This document shows positions 16,343-23,718 of a stretch of DNA of 64,000 bases, one piece after another. The translations under genes and the position numbers were made by a program. The stretch is from assembly GCF_021172165.1 (NCBI RefSeq), contig NZ_CP089096.1, positions 1,240,001 through 1,304,000 of the forward strand, given 5' to 3'. Origin of the DNA: Flavobacterium channae. GTDB taxonomy: Bacteria; Bacteroidota; Bacteroidia; Flavobacteriales; Flavobacteriaceae. The notes beneath the pieces were generated by a model that was given only the letters and a program-made list of their open reading frames with translations, did not search any database and had not been told where the DNA came from. Within the stretch, counting starts at the first letter, position 1, and each line of letters opens with the position of its first letter.

Positions 16343-17626
16343 TTATTCTTTTAAGCTGAAGTCATAAGTTATTCTTCCAACTTGTCTTTTATTAGAATTA
16401 GGTTGCCATTTCGTTCTTAAAGCAGCAATTTTAGAGGCATTCAATAAACAAGCGGAATTATTTGTAGTTCCATTAACTCCAGCAATTGCATTAATAACAT
16501 CTCCATTTTCATCGACAGTAATTTCAACAACAACTTTTCCTTGTTCATTACAATTATATTCAGGAACAGGCTTTATTATTGCTTTTCTATTACCAAAAGA
16601 ATTTTCTATAATATCATTACCAGTTCCAGTTCCAGAATAGATTTTATCTTTATTAGATTTTAGACTATTCAAAACATCACTACTTTTTACATTCGTTTTT
16701 ATCGGTTCATTTTCAGTTCGATTAACTTTTAAATCAAATGCTTTTATTCTTTTTCCAAATATTTTTTTCCCTTTACTATTAGTTACAAAACTTGTTTCAG
16801 CACCATATTCATAATAAAATACGGAATTACCAATTACTTCAACTAAATCATCTGGATTAATGCTTAAATCATTATCGCAAGCACCACTATAAAAGGAAAA
16901 AGTATCAATAAGTATAAATGGTTTATTATTTTTAATCGAATAAGTTGTTGCCCATCCAATACAACCATTTAAAGGATTTTCTCTAATAGTTATTTCATCA
17001 GCACCATCATTATCTAAATCACCCTCATTTATTATCATTAGTTCATTAAACTCTCTTTTGATAGGGGTTATTTCATTATTACTAAATTTTACTTTATATG
17101 TATCAGGTTCTCCGTCTTCAACAGGATTTCCAAAGCCTTTTCTTTCAAGTTCAAAATATACATATTCAGTTATTCCATCTCCATTAAAATCCCCATATGT
17201 TTTATTTTCAACTTTGGTGTACTTTTCTACATTTTCATCTTTTAGACCTACATTTTCAGTTTTAGAATTATCGGCGTTTTTATCATCTTCATTTTTTATA
17301 CCTCCAAGATTATCCCATTCGGATTTATTTATAGTTAGAAAAACATTTCCAAAAACACCAATAGAGATTTTTTCATTAATCCCGTTAAACTTTATTCTTC
17401 CAATAGAAAAAAGTACATAATTATCTACTGAAAGGATTTCTCCAAAAGCGTTTTTAGCAAATGGTAAAGCCATTAATTCAAAGCCTTTAGTTTTAGCTAA
17501 TTCGTTTTTATTTACAATAAATTCATTAAAAACTTTATCCAAGTGATTTTCCTTTTTAGGATTAGTTATTACAGCAGAAATTATTACTAAAGAGAGTAAG
17601 GCTAATAGTATGTATTTAGATTTCAT
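16343..17626 (-). CDS. Exported protein with DUF4359-like N-terminus and TonB-C-like C-terminus
   Basis: A 427-residue protein. Residues 1-20 form a hydrophobic anchor or signal, followed by ITNPKKENHLDKVFNEF and DNYVLFSIGRIKF, which look like DUF4359. The middle holds Asp-rich DFNGDGITEYVYF near 150-162 and DLDNDGADEITI near 200-212, which are calcium-loop-like FG-GAP/dockerin-type repeats. Residues from about 350 (KVVVEITVDENGDVINA) resemble the TonB C-terminal domain. No TonB proline-rich spacer is seen. It is an unusual cargo gene for such a small element and its role is unknown. Confidence 0.55.
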   Translation of the reverse strand: MKSKYILLALLSLVIISAVITNPKKENHLDKVFNEFIVNKNELAKTKGFELMALPFAKNAFGEILSVDNYVLFSIGRIKFNGINEKISIGVFGNVFLTINKSEWDNLGGIKNEDDKNADNSKTENVGLKDENVEKYTKVENKTYGDFNGDGITEYVYFELERKGFGNPVEDGEPDTYKVKFSNNEITPIKREFNELMIINEGDLDNDGADEITIRENPLNGCIGWATTYSIKNNKPFILIDTFSFYSGACDNDLSINPDDLVEVIGNSVFYYEYGAETSFVTNSKGKKIFGKRIKAFDLKVNRTENEPIKTNVKSSDVLNSLKSNKDKIYSGTGTGNDIIENSFGNRKAIIKPVPEYNCNEQGKVVVEITVDENGDVINAIAGVNGTTNNSACLLNASKIAALRTKWQPNSNKRQVGRITYDFSLKE

Positions 17627-17636
17627 TACAATAAAA

Positions 17637-17690
17637 TTTCCGCTAAAATAATAATTTGTATAATATATGCGGTAAATTTTAAGCGGTATT
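17637..17690. promoter_or_regulatory. Possible operator for the XRE regulator
   Basis: The divergent spacer holds direct repeats GCGGTA at 17669-17674 and 17683-17688 (14 bp apart) and an inverted TCCGCTAAAAT at 17640-17650 that mirrors ATTTTAAGCGGT. Such repeated half-sites next to a small XRE gene suggest autoregulation; binding is inferred. Confidence 0.45.
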
Positions 17691-17707
17691 TTTTACAATT
17701 TTCGCTC

Positions 17708-17941
17708 ATGGAAGATTTAGAAAAAAATATCGAACTTAAAATAAATCAGATTTCCCAAAAACTCAAAGAAATCAGATTATCAAAAGGTTACACAAGCTAC
17801 GAGACTTTCGCATACGAAAACGAACTTAATAGAGTTCAATACTGGAGGATAGAATCAGGAAGAAATATTACATTAAAAACTTTAATCAAAGTGTTAGAAA
17901 TTCATAAAATTTCTTTGGAGGAGTTTTTCAAGGATTTATAA
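17708..17941 (+). CDS. XRE-family helix-turn-helix regulator
   Basis: A 77-residue protein with a single Cro/C1-type HTH domain. Helices can be seen as KINQISQKLKEIRLSKGYT, then YETFAYENELNRVQYWRIE where the recognition helix lies near residues 41-52, and ITLKTLIKVLEIHKISLEEFF. It is the only plus-strand gene of the element and is divergent from the DUF4359-like gene, with repeated GCGGTA motifs between them. It probably represses its own promoter or other element promoters. It ends 8 bp before the stop of a convergent membrane-protein gene. Confidence 0.85.
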   Translation: MEDLEKNIELKINQISQKLKEIRLSKGYTSYETFAYENELNRVQYWRIESGRNITLKTLIKVLEIHKISLEEFFKDL

Positions 17942-17948
17942 TAGTTGT

Positions 17949-18623
17949 CTAAACATCTACTTTACCATACAAAACTCCTTTCATATATTCCCCAAGAGAA
18001 CCTATAAGGAAGAATAAAAATATACAAAACCTAATCAATAAAGTTACAATTAAGGTTTTAGTTAGTATTACAAAAAAGTTAGTAAAAAAAGTACCTATAT
18101 TTTCAGGTTCGGAGATGTCAATTAAAACAAATTTATAATCTAATAAATTTTTCAAAAAAATATCATTACACACCAATGATATAAGTAAAAGTACAATCGC
18201 AGAAAAAGCTATAATCAATGACTCTAACAAAACGAATGTAAATCTTCGAGTAAAGTTTCTCGTTCTTATAAAATTAGGTTTTAAGTCAGGATTTTTAGAT
18301 TCAATTATTTCTTTTTTATACTTTTCATTTCTATTTAAAAATTTATCAAAAATTAATATCAGAATAGAAATAAATAATCCAATAAAAATGGACAATGAAG
18401 TCATTAAAAAAGTTGTTATTTTTTCATCAAATAGTTTTTCTACAAAAATGGATATCAACAGACTTACAATCAAATAATATTTATTAGAAATCACAACTTT
18501 TCCAAAAGTCAATGTAGGGTTAGTTGAACCACTTTTTTCTAATAGTTCTCTATTTCTCCATTTATAACTTTCAGAAAGTATTTTTCCAATATTCTTTATT
18601 ATGTAATTATTAATCTTCATCAA
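17949..18623 (-). CDS. Four-segment membrane protein, second gene of an unknown module
   Basis: A 224-residue protein with hydrophobic segments near residues 48-62, 70-95, 130-152 and 180-208, probably four transmembrane helices. A charged cytoplasmic loop (LNRNEKYKKEIIESKNPDLK) separates the second and third. No known domain is recognised. Its start overlaps the end of the upstream 344-residue gene by 14 bp, so the two are almost certainly co-translated. A soluble protein paired with a small multi-pass membrane protein in a mobile island is a common layout for abortive-infection systems; that role is an inference. Confidence 0.6.
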   Translation of the reverse strand: MMKINNYIIKNIGKILSESYKWRNRELLEKSGSTNPTLTFGKVVISNKYYLIVSLLISIFVEKLFDEKITTFLMTSLSIFIGLFISILILIFDKFLNRNEKYKKEIIESKNPDLKPNFIRTRNFTRRFTFVLLESLIIAFSAIVLLLISLVCNDIFLKNLLDYKFVLIDISEPENIGTFFTNFFVILTKTLIVTLLIRFCIFLFFLIGSLGEYMKGVLYGKVDV

Positions 18624-19644
18624 TAAAATCTTCGGGATATACCTCAGGGATTACAGTATCTTTAAGAGTTTCAATAGCAAATTTTTCTAATTCTTTCCAT
18701 TTTGGAATTCTATTTTCCTCTAAACCAATATAGTTCTCTAAATATATAGTTGCTTTTATTTTTAATAAATCATCATCAAGAGTAAATCGGGTTGGGTTAG
18801 ATTTAGAAGTTTCATCTTTAATATAAGCTACTTGATTATTAAAAGATTCAACATAGCGTGCGTCATTTCCAGGCACTTCAAATTTAATTTTTTTCATAAT
18901 TTTTCTCCAAAATGAAAGATTATTAAGATTTACAGTCTTATCACTCGAAGAAACAACTAATTTTACCGTAAAATTACCAGTGGACTTAACATCCTCATCT
19001 AAGTCGCTAATTAGATACTGATTAGAAAACACAAACTTTTTTATCGTGCTAATTTCTTTAAAATCCTTTTGCATTTCTAAAGGCATAAATTCAGATAAAG
19101 TAGCATTATATGTAAACTTACTTACTTTAAATAGGCTTTTTACAAACGGCAAAAATATATCAGCTATTTGATCAGATGTATAGTTTTGTAATATTAACAC
19201 ACCAGTACTTTTATCCATAGGAGTATAAAGCAAGAAATAAAAATTATCTAACAAGATTGTAGCCTTATTTAATTTTTTATTATCGCCAAGAGGGTCATTT
19301 AAATTGCCTTCTTCTTTTCCAGTATCATAAAGTCCTCCTTTAACTAATCCGTGTACAATAAAATTTTTAGAATCTATTTTTACATCTTCATTGATAGAAC
19401 TTTTACTTTTCTTTACATAAAAAGCCTTTTTCTTCTGATTATTAATTTCAAACTTTCCACTTATCTTATTAAAGATGTGTTGTAGAAAGGTCTTCATTAA
19501 TAAATCTTCTTCAATATTTTCTTTAGCGGTTTTTCTACCTGTATTATAAACTTCAGAGAATACCTCTCTAAAAGTAACTTCTTTATCAGCTTTTACAGAA
19601 TTTAAGTTTATTTTAAAAAACTCAATTTTTGGATTTCTTGCCAT
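18610..19644 (-). CDS. Unrecognised soluble protein, first gene of an unknown module
   Basis: A 344-residue protein with no signal peptide or membrane segment. Visible stretches are IEFFKINLNSVKADKEVTF at the N-terminus, LLDNFYFLLYTPMDKSTGVL near 147-166 and a long FNNQVAYIKDETSKSNPTRF block near 270-290, ending in an acidic tail. I do not recognise a family; a DUF4747-like relation crossed my mind but I cannot support it. It lies just inside the right att site, the usual cargo position, and is followed by the overlapping membrane-protein gene. A TAAATTTG box (19680-19687, minus strand) upstream fits a -7 element. Confidence 0.6.
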   Translation of the reverse strand: MARNPKIEFFKINLNSVKADKEVTFREVFSEVYNTGRKTAKENIEEDLLMKTFLQHIFNKISGKFEINNQKKKAFYVKKSKSSINEDVKIDSKNFIVHGLVKGGLYDTGKEEGNLNDPLGDNKKLNKATILLDNFYFLLYTPMDKSTGVLILQNYTSDQIADIFLPFVKSLFKVSKFTYNATLSEFMPLEMQKDFKEISTIKKFVFSNQYLISDLDEDVKSTGNFTVKLVVSSSDKTVNLNNLSFWRKIMKKIKFEVPGNDARYVESFNNQVAYIKDETSKSNPTRFTLDDDLLKIKATIYLENYIGLEENRIPKWKELEKFAIETLKDTVIPEVYPEDFIDED

Positions 19645-19756
19645 ACTATTTATACTTCAATATATTAATACTTACTCTACAAATTTATTAATTTTTAAGA
19701 GTTTTTTATTTATAGAAAAGCAACAATATATTATAGTTATAAACAACTTAAAAACA

Positions 19757-19780
19757 AAGGGGGTAACTACGGGGGAAATA
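19757..19780. other. Right arm-type repeat, possible integrase binding site
   Basis: Two G-runs (GGGGG) separated by TAACTAC mirror the left-end motif at 11594-11614 in the same orientation, next to another TGGCTAAT. See the left copy for the argument. Confidence 0.5.
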
Positions 19781-19824
19781 AGCGTGGCTAATATTTACCA
19801 ATAATGACGAATATTGTCCAATAA

Positions 19825-19847
19825 AAAACCCGCAAATAGCGGGTTTT
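19825..19847 (-). terminator. Element-borne terminator now serving tRNA-Arg
   Basis: AAAACCCGC pairs perfectly with GCGGGTTTT around a 5-base loop, with T's following on the minus strand. It lies inside the element, 35 bp after the tRNA 3' end. Confidence 0.8.
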
Positions 19848-19876
19848 AAAGGTTTTCAGAATTTTTTATTCTTATA

Positions 19877-19894
19877 TTTAGTGACCTCGACAGG
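19877..19894. other. Right attachment site overlapping tRNA-Arg
   Basis: Exact 18-bp match to 11517-11534. It covers the 3' acceptor strand and part of the T stem of tRNA-Arg, so integration keeps the tRNA intact. Confidence 0.88.
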
Positions 19895-19955
19895 ATTCAA
19901 ACCTGTAACCTTCTGAGCCGTAATCAGATGCGCTATTCAGTTGCGCCACGAGGCC
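19882..19955 (-). tRNA. tRNA-Arg (anticodon ACG)
   Basis: A 74-base cloverleaf can be folded. The acceptor strand GGCCTCG pairs with CGAGGTC (one G-T pair), the D stem is GCGC/GCGC, the anticodon stem TCTGA/TCAGA holds loop TTACGGC, and the T stem ACAGG/CCTGT holds TTTGAAT. The discriminator is A and CCA is not encoded. It is the integration target of the element on its left. A canonical promoter lies directly upstream (19969-19999). Confidence 0.95.
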
Positions 19956-19968
19956 GATTTTGTGAGTG

Positions 19969-19999
19969 CAAATATAGATATATTTGTGTAAATTGCAAA
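19969..19999 (-). promoter_or_regulatory. tRNA-Arg promoter (Bacteroidota type)
   Basis: On the minus strand TTTG (19999-19996), exactly 19 bases and TATATTTG (19976-19969) match the -33/-7 consensus. The -7 box ends 13 bases before the tRNA 5' end. Confidence 0.75.
19979..19986 (+). promoter_or_regulatory. Putative -7 box of apt
   Basis: TATATTTG lies 40 bases before the apt ATG, inside the divergent tRNA-Arg promoter. A TTTTG at 19958-19962 is near the -33 position with slightly short spacing. Confidence 0.45.
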
Positions 20000-20026
20000 C
20001 CCTAATAAGAAAAAAAGTAAATAAAA

Positions 20027-20539
20027 ATGAACTTACAAGACTATATTCGTGATATTCAGGATTTTCCAAAACCAGGTATTGGTTTTAAAGATATAACACC
20101 TTTATTAATTTCACCTGAAGCAACTGCTTTTTGCCTTGAAGCATTGGTAAATTCATTACAAAATCATAAAATTGATAAAGTAATTGGTGTAGAAAGTAGA
20201 GGATTTTTCTTTGGGATGCTTTTGGCACAAAAATTAAATGCTGGATTTATTCCTGTTCGTAAACCTAAAAAATTACCTTTTACAACCATTTCAGCTTCAT
20301 ATGCTTTAGAATATGGTACCGATACTTTAGAAATGCATGTAGATGCTATTAAAAAAGGCGATAGAATTTTAATTCATGATGATGTATTAGCAACTGGTGG
20401 AACTGCCAAAGCTGTTTGTGAATTGGTAGAACAACTTGGAGGAGAAATTGTGCAAATGAACTTTCTAATGGAATTGTCTTTTTTAAATGGAAGTGAGAAA
20501 CTTGAAGGAAAAGATATTTTTGCCGCCATAACATACTAA
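20027..20539 (+). CDS. apt: Adenine phosphoribosyltransferase
   Basis: A cytoplasmic purine-salvage enzyme that makes AMP from adenine and PRPP. It has 170 residues, the standard length. FPKPGIGFKDITPLL near residues 13-27 is the conserved N-terminal region. VIGVESRGFFFG near 50-61 is an adenine-side motif, and the PRPP-binding loop is RILIHDDVLATGGTA near 113-127 with its two adjacent Asp residues. The gene is divergent from tRNA-Arg and ends at a hairpin shared with the acyl-CoA dehydrogenase gene. Confidence 0.95.
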   Translation: MNLQDYIRDIQDFPKPGIGFKDITPLLISPEATAFCLEALVNSLQNHKIDKVIGVESRGFFFGMLLAQKLNAGFIPVRKPKKLPFTTISASYALEYGTDTLEMHVDAIKKGDRILIHDDVLATGGTAKAVCELVEQLGGEIVQMNFLMELSFLNGSEKLEGKDIFAAITY

Positions 20540-20544
20540 ATAAA

Positions 20545-20572
20545 AAAACCATCCGATTTAACGGATGGTTTT
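20545..20572. terminator. Bidirectional terminator between apt and acyl-CoA dehydrogenase
   Basis: AAAACCATCCG pairs perfectly with CGGATGGTTTT around a 6-base loop, with A-run and T-run flanks on both sides. Confidence 0.85.
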
Positions 20573-20603
20573 TTAAACAAACTAAACCAATATTACTGAT
20601 TAA

Positions 20604-22394
20604 TTAAAAAGCGTATTTGTTTTCGCTAATAATTTTTGCAGCAATTTTTTCACGAAGACCAATTACATTTGGCATGTTCGTATATTTTGTAAAACGTTTT
20701 AATCCCATTAACATCATACGTTGTTCGTCGCCTTCAGCAAAAGAAACGATTCCTTCTTTTCCTTTTTGGTTTACGATATCTACTGCATGATATAAGTATA
20801 ATTTTGCCATAGCAATTTGCTCCTGAACTTTGTCTTCGCCTTCTTTTTTAGCTAATTTCTCTGTTCTAAGAATAGTACTTTCAGCCATGTAGATTTCGAT
20901 TAAGATATCTGAAGCAGCCATTAATAATTGTTGGTGTGATTCTAACTCTGGCCCGTATTTTTGAACCGCAGCACCCGCAACCATTAAGAATACTTTTTTC
21001 AATTTGGCAATCATTTCTTTTTCTTCAGCAAATAATTCTGAATAATCTGGAACATCGAAAGATGGAATTCCCATTAACTCTTCAGCTACAGCCATCGCTG
21101 GACCTAATAAATCAACGTGACCTTTCATTGCTTTTTTCACTAACATACCAACCGATAACATTCTGTTGATTTCGTTAGTTCCTTCGTAAATTCTTGCGAT
21201 ACGAGCATCTCTCCAAGCACTTTCCATTGGAGCGTCTTCTGAGAATCCCATTCCACCAAAAATTTGAATTCCTTCATCTGTACATGCTTGAACATCTTCA
21301 GAAACTGCTACTTTTAAGATAGAACATTCGATTGCGAATTCTTCAACACCTTTTAATTCAGCTTCTTGGTGCGAATTTCCTTCACTAACTCTAATGTTGA
21401 TTCTGTTTTCAATATCTGCAGCAGCTCTATACGTAGCACTTTCACCTGCATAAGCATTTGTTGCCATTTCAGCAATTTTAGCTTGAATTGCTCCAAAACT
21501 TGAAATTGGCGTTTTAAATTGAACTCTTTCATTAGCATAGTTTACTGCTCCAGTAATTGTTCTTCTTTGTGCTTCTAAACAAGCAGCAGCTAATTTAATA
21601 CGTCCAACATTTAAAGCATTCATCGCAATTTTAAAACCTTCACCACGTCCAGCCAACATGTTTTCAACTGGAACTTTTGTTTCGTTAAAGAAAACCTGAC
21701 GAGTAGAAGAAGAGCGTATACCTAATTTGTGTTCTTCATCTCCTAATGAAATTCCGTTTGATGGATCATTTTCAACGATAAATCCAGTAATATTTTTATC
21801 ATCTTCTATACGAGCAAAAACGATGAATACTGAGCAAAATCCTGCATTAGAAATCCACATTTTTCCACCTGTGATTTTATAATGCGTTCCGTCTTCTGAA
21901 AGAACGGCTTTAGTTTTACCAGAGTTGGCATCAGAACCTGCTCCTGGTTCTGTTAAACAGTAAGCACCAAACCATTCGCCTGAAGCTAATTTTGGTACAT
22001 ATTTTTGTTTTTGTTCTTCAGTTCCGTATAAAGTAATTGGCATAGTTCCAATTCCAGTGTGCGCTCCAAAAGCTGTTGAGAACGAACCTGTAGCTCCTGA
22101 AATATAATCACAAACTAAAACAGTGTTAACAAATCCCATTTCCATTCCACCATAAGCAGCAGGAACAGCAACGCTTAAATAACCAAGTTCACCAGCTTTA
22201 CGCATGATGTCTTCTGTTAATGCATAATCTTTCTTTTCAAAGCGCTCTTTGTTTGGCCAAATTTCTTTATCAACGAATTCGATAACCGAATCACGCATCA
22301 TAATTTGCTCTTCATTGAAGTCTTCTGGTGTGAAGATGTCTTCGCATTTTGTTTCTTTTACAAGGAATTGTCCTCCTCTGATGATATCTGACAT
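20604..22394 (-). CDS. Acyl-CoA dehydrogenase (long-chain type, with C-terminal extension)
   Basis: A 596-residue FAD enzyme that introduces the first double bond in fatty-acid beta-oxidation. FAD and substrate-binding segments are visible: GAYCLTEPGAGSDANSGKT near 140-158, WISNAGFCSVFIVFA near 180-194, and EGTNEINRMLSVGM near 415-428, which follows the usual C-terminal helical core. The catalytic Glu is expected just before this, in RIARIYEG. About 170 residues beyond the core resemble the extension of VLCAD-like enzymes. It is the last gene of the MarR-HAD-thiolase operon. Confidence 0.9.
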   Translation of the reverse strand: MSDIIRGGQFLVKETKCEDIFTPEDFNEEQIMMRDSVIEFVDKEIWPNKERFEKKDYALTEDIMRKAGELGYLSVAVPAAYGGMEMGFVNTVLVCDYISGATGSFSTAFGAHTGIGTMPITLYGTEEQKQKYVPKLASGEWFGAYCLTEPGAGSDANSGKTKAVLSEDGTHYKITGGKMWISNAGFCSVFIVFARIEDDKNITGFIVENDPSNGISLGDEEHKLGIRSSSTRQVFFNETKVPVENMLAGRGEGFKIAMNALNVGRIKLAAACLEAQRRTITGAVNYANERVQFKTPISSFGAIQAKIAEMATNAYAGESATYRAAADIENRINIRVSEGNSHQEAELKGVEEFAIECSILKVAVSEDVQACTDEGIQIFGGMGFSEDAPMESAWRDARIARIYEGTNEINRMLSVGMLVKKAMKGHVDLLGPAMAVAEELMGIPSFDVPDYSELFAEEKEMIAKLKKVFLMVAGAAVQKYGPELESHQQLLMAASDILIEIYMAESTILRTEKLAKKEGEDKVQEQIAMAKLYLYHAVDIVNQKGKEGIVSFAEGDEQRMMLMGLKRFTKYTNMPNVIGLREKIAAKIISENKYAF

Positions 22395-22459
22395 AACTAT
22401 TTATTTTTTTAGAGAAAAGAAATCTTAATTTCTATTCATTATTGGTTAATTATTTTTTT

Positions 22460-22524
22460 GGAACACAGATTGAAGAAATGGATAAAATTTTAAAAACTTC
22501 TCTAATTTTTCCAATCAGTGTTCC
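22460..22524. repeat. Imperfect inverted repeat between thiolase and dehydrogenase genes
   Basis: GGAACACAGATTG (22460-22472) pairs with CAATCAGTGTTCC (22512-22524) with one mismatch, and further AT pairs extend inward. It lies in the 136-bp gap of one operon. It may be an attenuator, an mRNA-stabilising hairpin, or a copy of a dispersed hairpin repeat. Confidence 0.6.
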
Positions 22525-22530
22525 TTAATT

Positions 22531-23715
22531 TTATTTCAAAAATTCAAAAACTCCTGCAGCCCCTTGTCCTGTTCCAACACACATTGAAACGATTCCATAT
22601 TTGCTGTTTCTCAGACGCATTTCATCAAACAATTGAACTGATAATTTTGCTCCAGTACAACCTAGTGGGTGACCTAATGCAATAGCTCCACCATTAACGT
22701 TTACGATTTCTGGATTTAAACCTAACTCTCTTACAACCGCTAAAGATTGGGCTGCAAAAGCTTCGTTTAATTCAATTAAATCTATTTGGTCTTGTTTTAA
22801 TCCTGCTTGTTTTAATGCTTTTGGAATTGCGGTAACTGGTCCGATACCCATGATTCTTGGTTCAACTCCAGATGCAGCATAACTTACCATTCTGGCGATT
22901 GGTTCTAAGTTCAATTCTTTTACCATTTCTTCGCTCATGATTAAAACGAAAGCTGCTCCATCACTCATTTGAGAAGAGTTTCCAGCCGTAACCGAACCAT
23001 CAGCAGCGAATACTGGTCGTAAGCCTGCTAAAGCTTCTACTGAAGTTCCAGCTCTTGGACCTTCGTCTTTATTTACCACGTAAGATTTGGATTCTTTTTT
23101 ACCGTTTTCGTTGATAAAAGTTTGTTCTACTGTAATAGGAGCAATTTGTTTATCGAATTTACCTTCTGCTTGTGCTTTTAAAGCTTTCATATGTGAATGA
23201 TAAGCAAACTCATCTTGGTCAGCACGCGAAACGTTGAATTGTTTTGCAACTGCTTCTGCAGTTAATCCCATTCCCCAATAATAATCTTCGTGACCTTCTT
23301 TTGTAACTTTATAATCTGGTGTTGGTTTATAACCACCCATAGGAATATAACTCATACTTTCTGCACCACCTGCAATAATACAATCTGCCATTCCCGATTG
23401 AATTTTAGCAGTTGCCATAGCGATAGTTTCAACTCCTGATGCACAATATCTGTTTACTGTAACTCCAGGAACATCTGTTATTTTTAATCCCATTAATGAA
23501 ATTAAACGCCCAACATTTAACCCTTGTTCTGCTTCTGGCATTGCATTTCCTACCATAACATCATCAATACGTGCTTTGTCAAAATCAGGCAGATCTTTCA
23601 TCATGTATTCGATAGTTTCTGCTGCTAATTCGTCAGGTCTTTTGAATCGGAATAAGCCTTTTGGAGCTTTTCCAACTGCTGTTCTATATCCTTTTACTAT
23701 ATATGCTGTTCTCAT
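22531..23715 (-). CDS. Acetyl-CoA C-acyltransferase (thiolase)
   Basis: A 394-residue thiolase that performs the last, thiolytic step of beta-oxidation. The acyl-accepting Cys is in NRYCASGVETIAMA near residue 89. The His of NEAFAAQ (near 344) is replaced by the usual Glu-Ala context, GGAIALGHPLGCTGAK near 340-358 supplies another catalytic His, and the second Cys is in CVGTGQGAAG near 380. It lies 3 bp after the HAD/hydratase gene, so the two are translated together as the trifunctional complex genes. FadA-type function is firm; chain-length preference is unknown. Confidence 0.92.
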   Translation of the reverse strand: MRTAYIVKGYRTAVGKAPKGLFRFKRPDELAAETIEYMMKDLPDFDKARIDDVMVGNAMPEAEQGLNVGRLISLMGLKITDVPGVTVNRYCASGVETIAMATAKIQSGMADCIIAGGAESMSYIPMGGYKPTPDYKVTKEGHEDYYWGMGLTAEAVAKQFNVSRADQDEFAYHSHMKALKAQAEGKFDKQIAPITVEQTFINENGKKESKSYVVNKDEGPRAGTSVEALAGLRPVFAADGSVTAGNSSQMSDGAAFVLIMSEEMVKELNLEPIARMVSYAASGVEPRIMGIGPVTAIPKALKQAGLKQDQIDLIELNEAFAAQSLAVVRELGLNPEIVNVNGGAIALGHPLGCTGAKLSVQLFDEMRLRNSKYGIVSMCVGTGQGAAGVFEFLK

Positions 23716-23718
23716 TTT

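Larger units (their letters stand above)
11517..19894. mobile_element. Integrated element in tRNA-Arg carrying a retron and other cargo
   Basis: An 18-bp sequence, TTTAGTGACCTCGACAGG, occurs at 11517-11534 and again at 19877-19894, where it covers the 3' end of tRNA-Arg. Between the copies lie an integrase, an excisionase-like HTH protein, a replication-initiator-like protein, an XRE regulator and cargo genes. All protein genes but the XRE gene run on the minus strand. No relaxase, conjugation or phage structural genes are present, so it is more like an integrative satellite or mobilisable island than a full ICE or prophage. The boundaries are seen directly; the excision ability is inferred. 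Confidence 0.88.

Noticed and set aside
11517..19894. Prophage
   Set aside because: No terminase, portal, capsid, tail or lysis genes are present; only integration, replication-like and cargo genes are seen.
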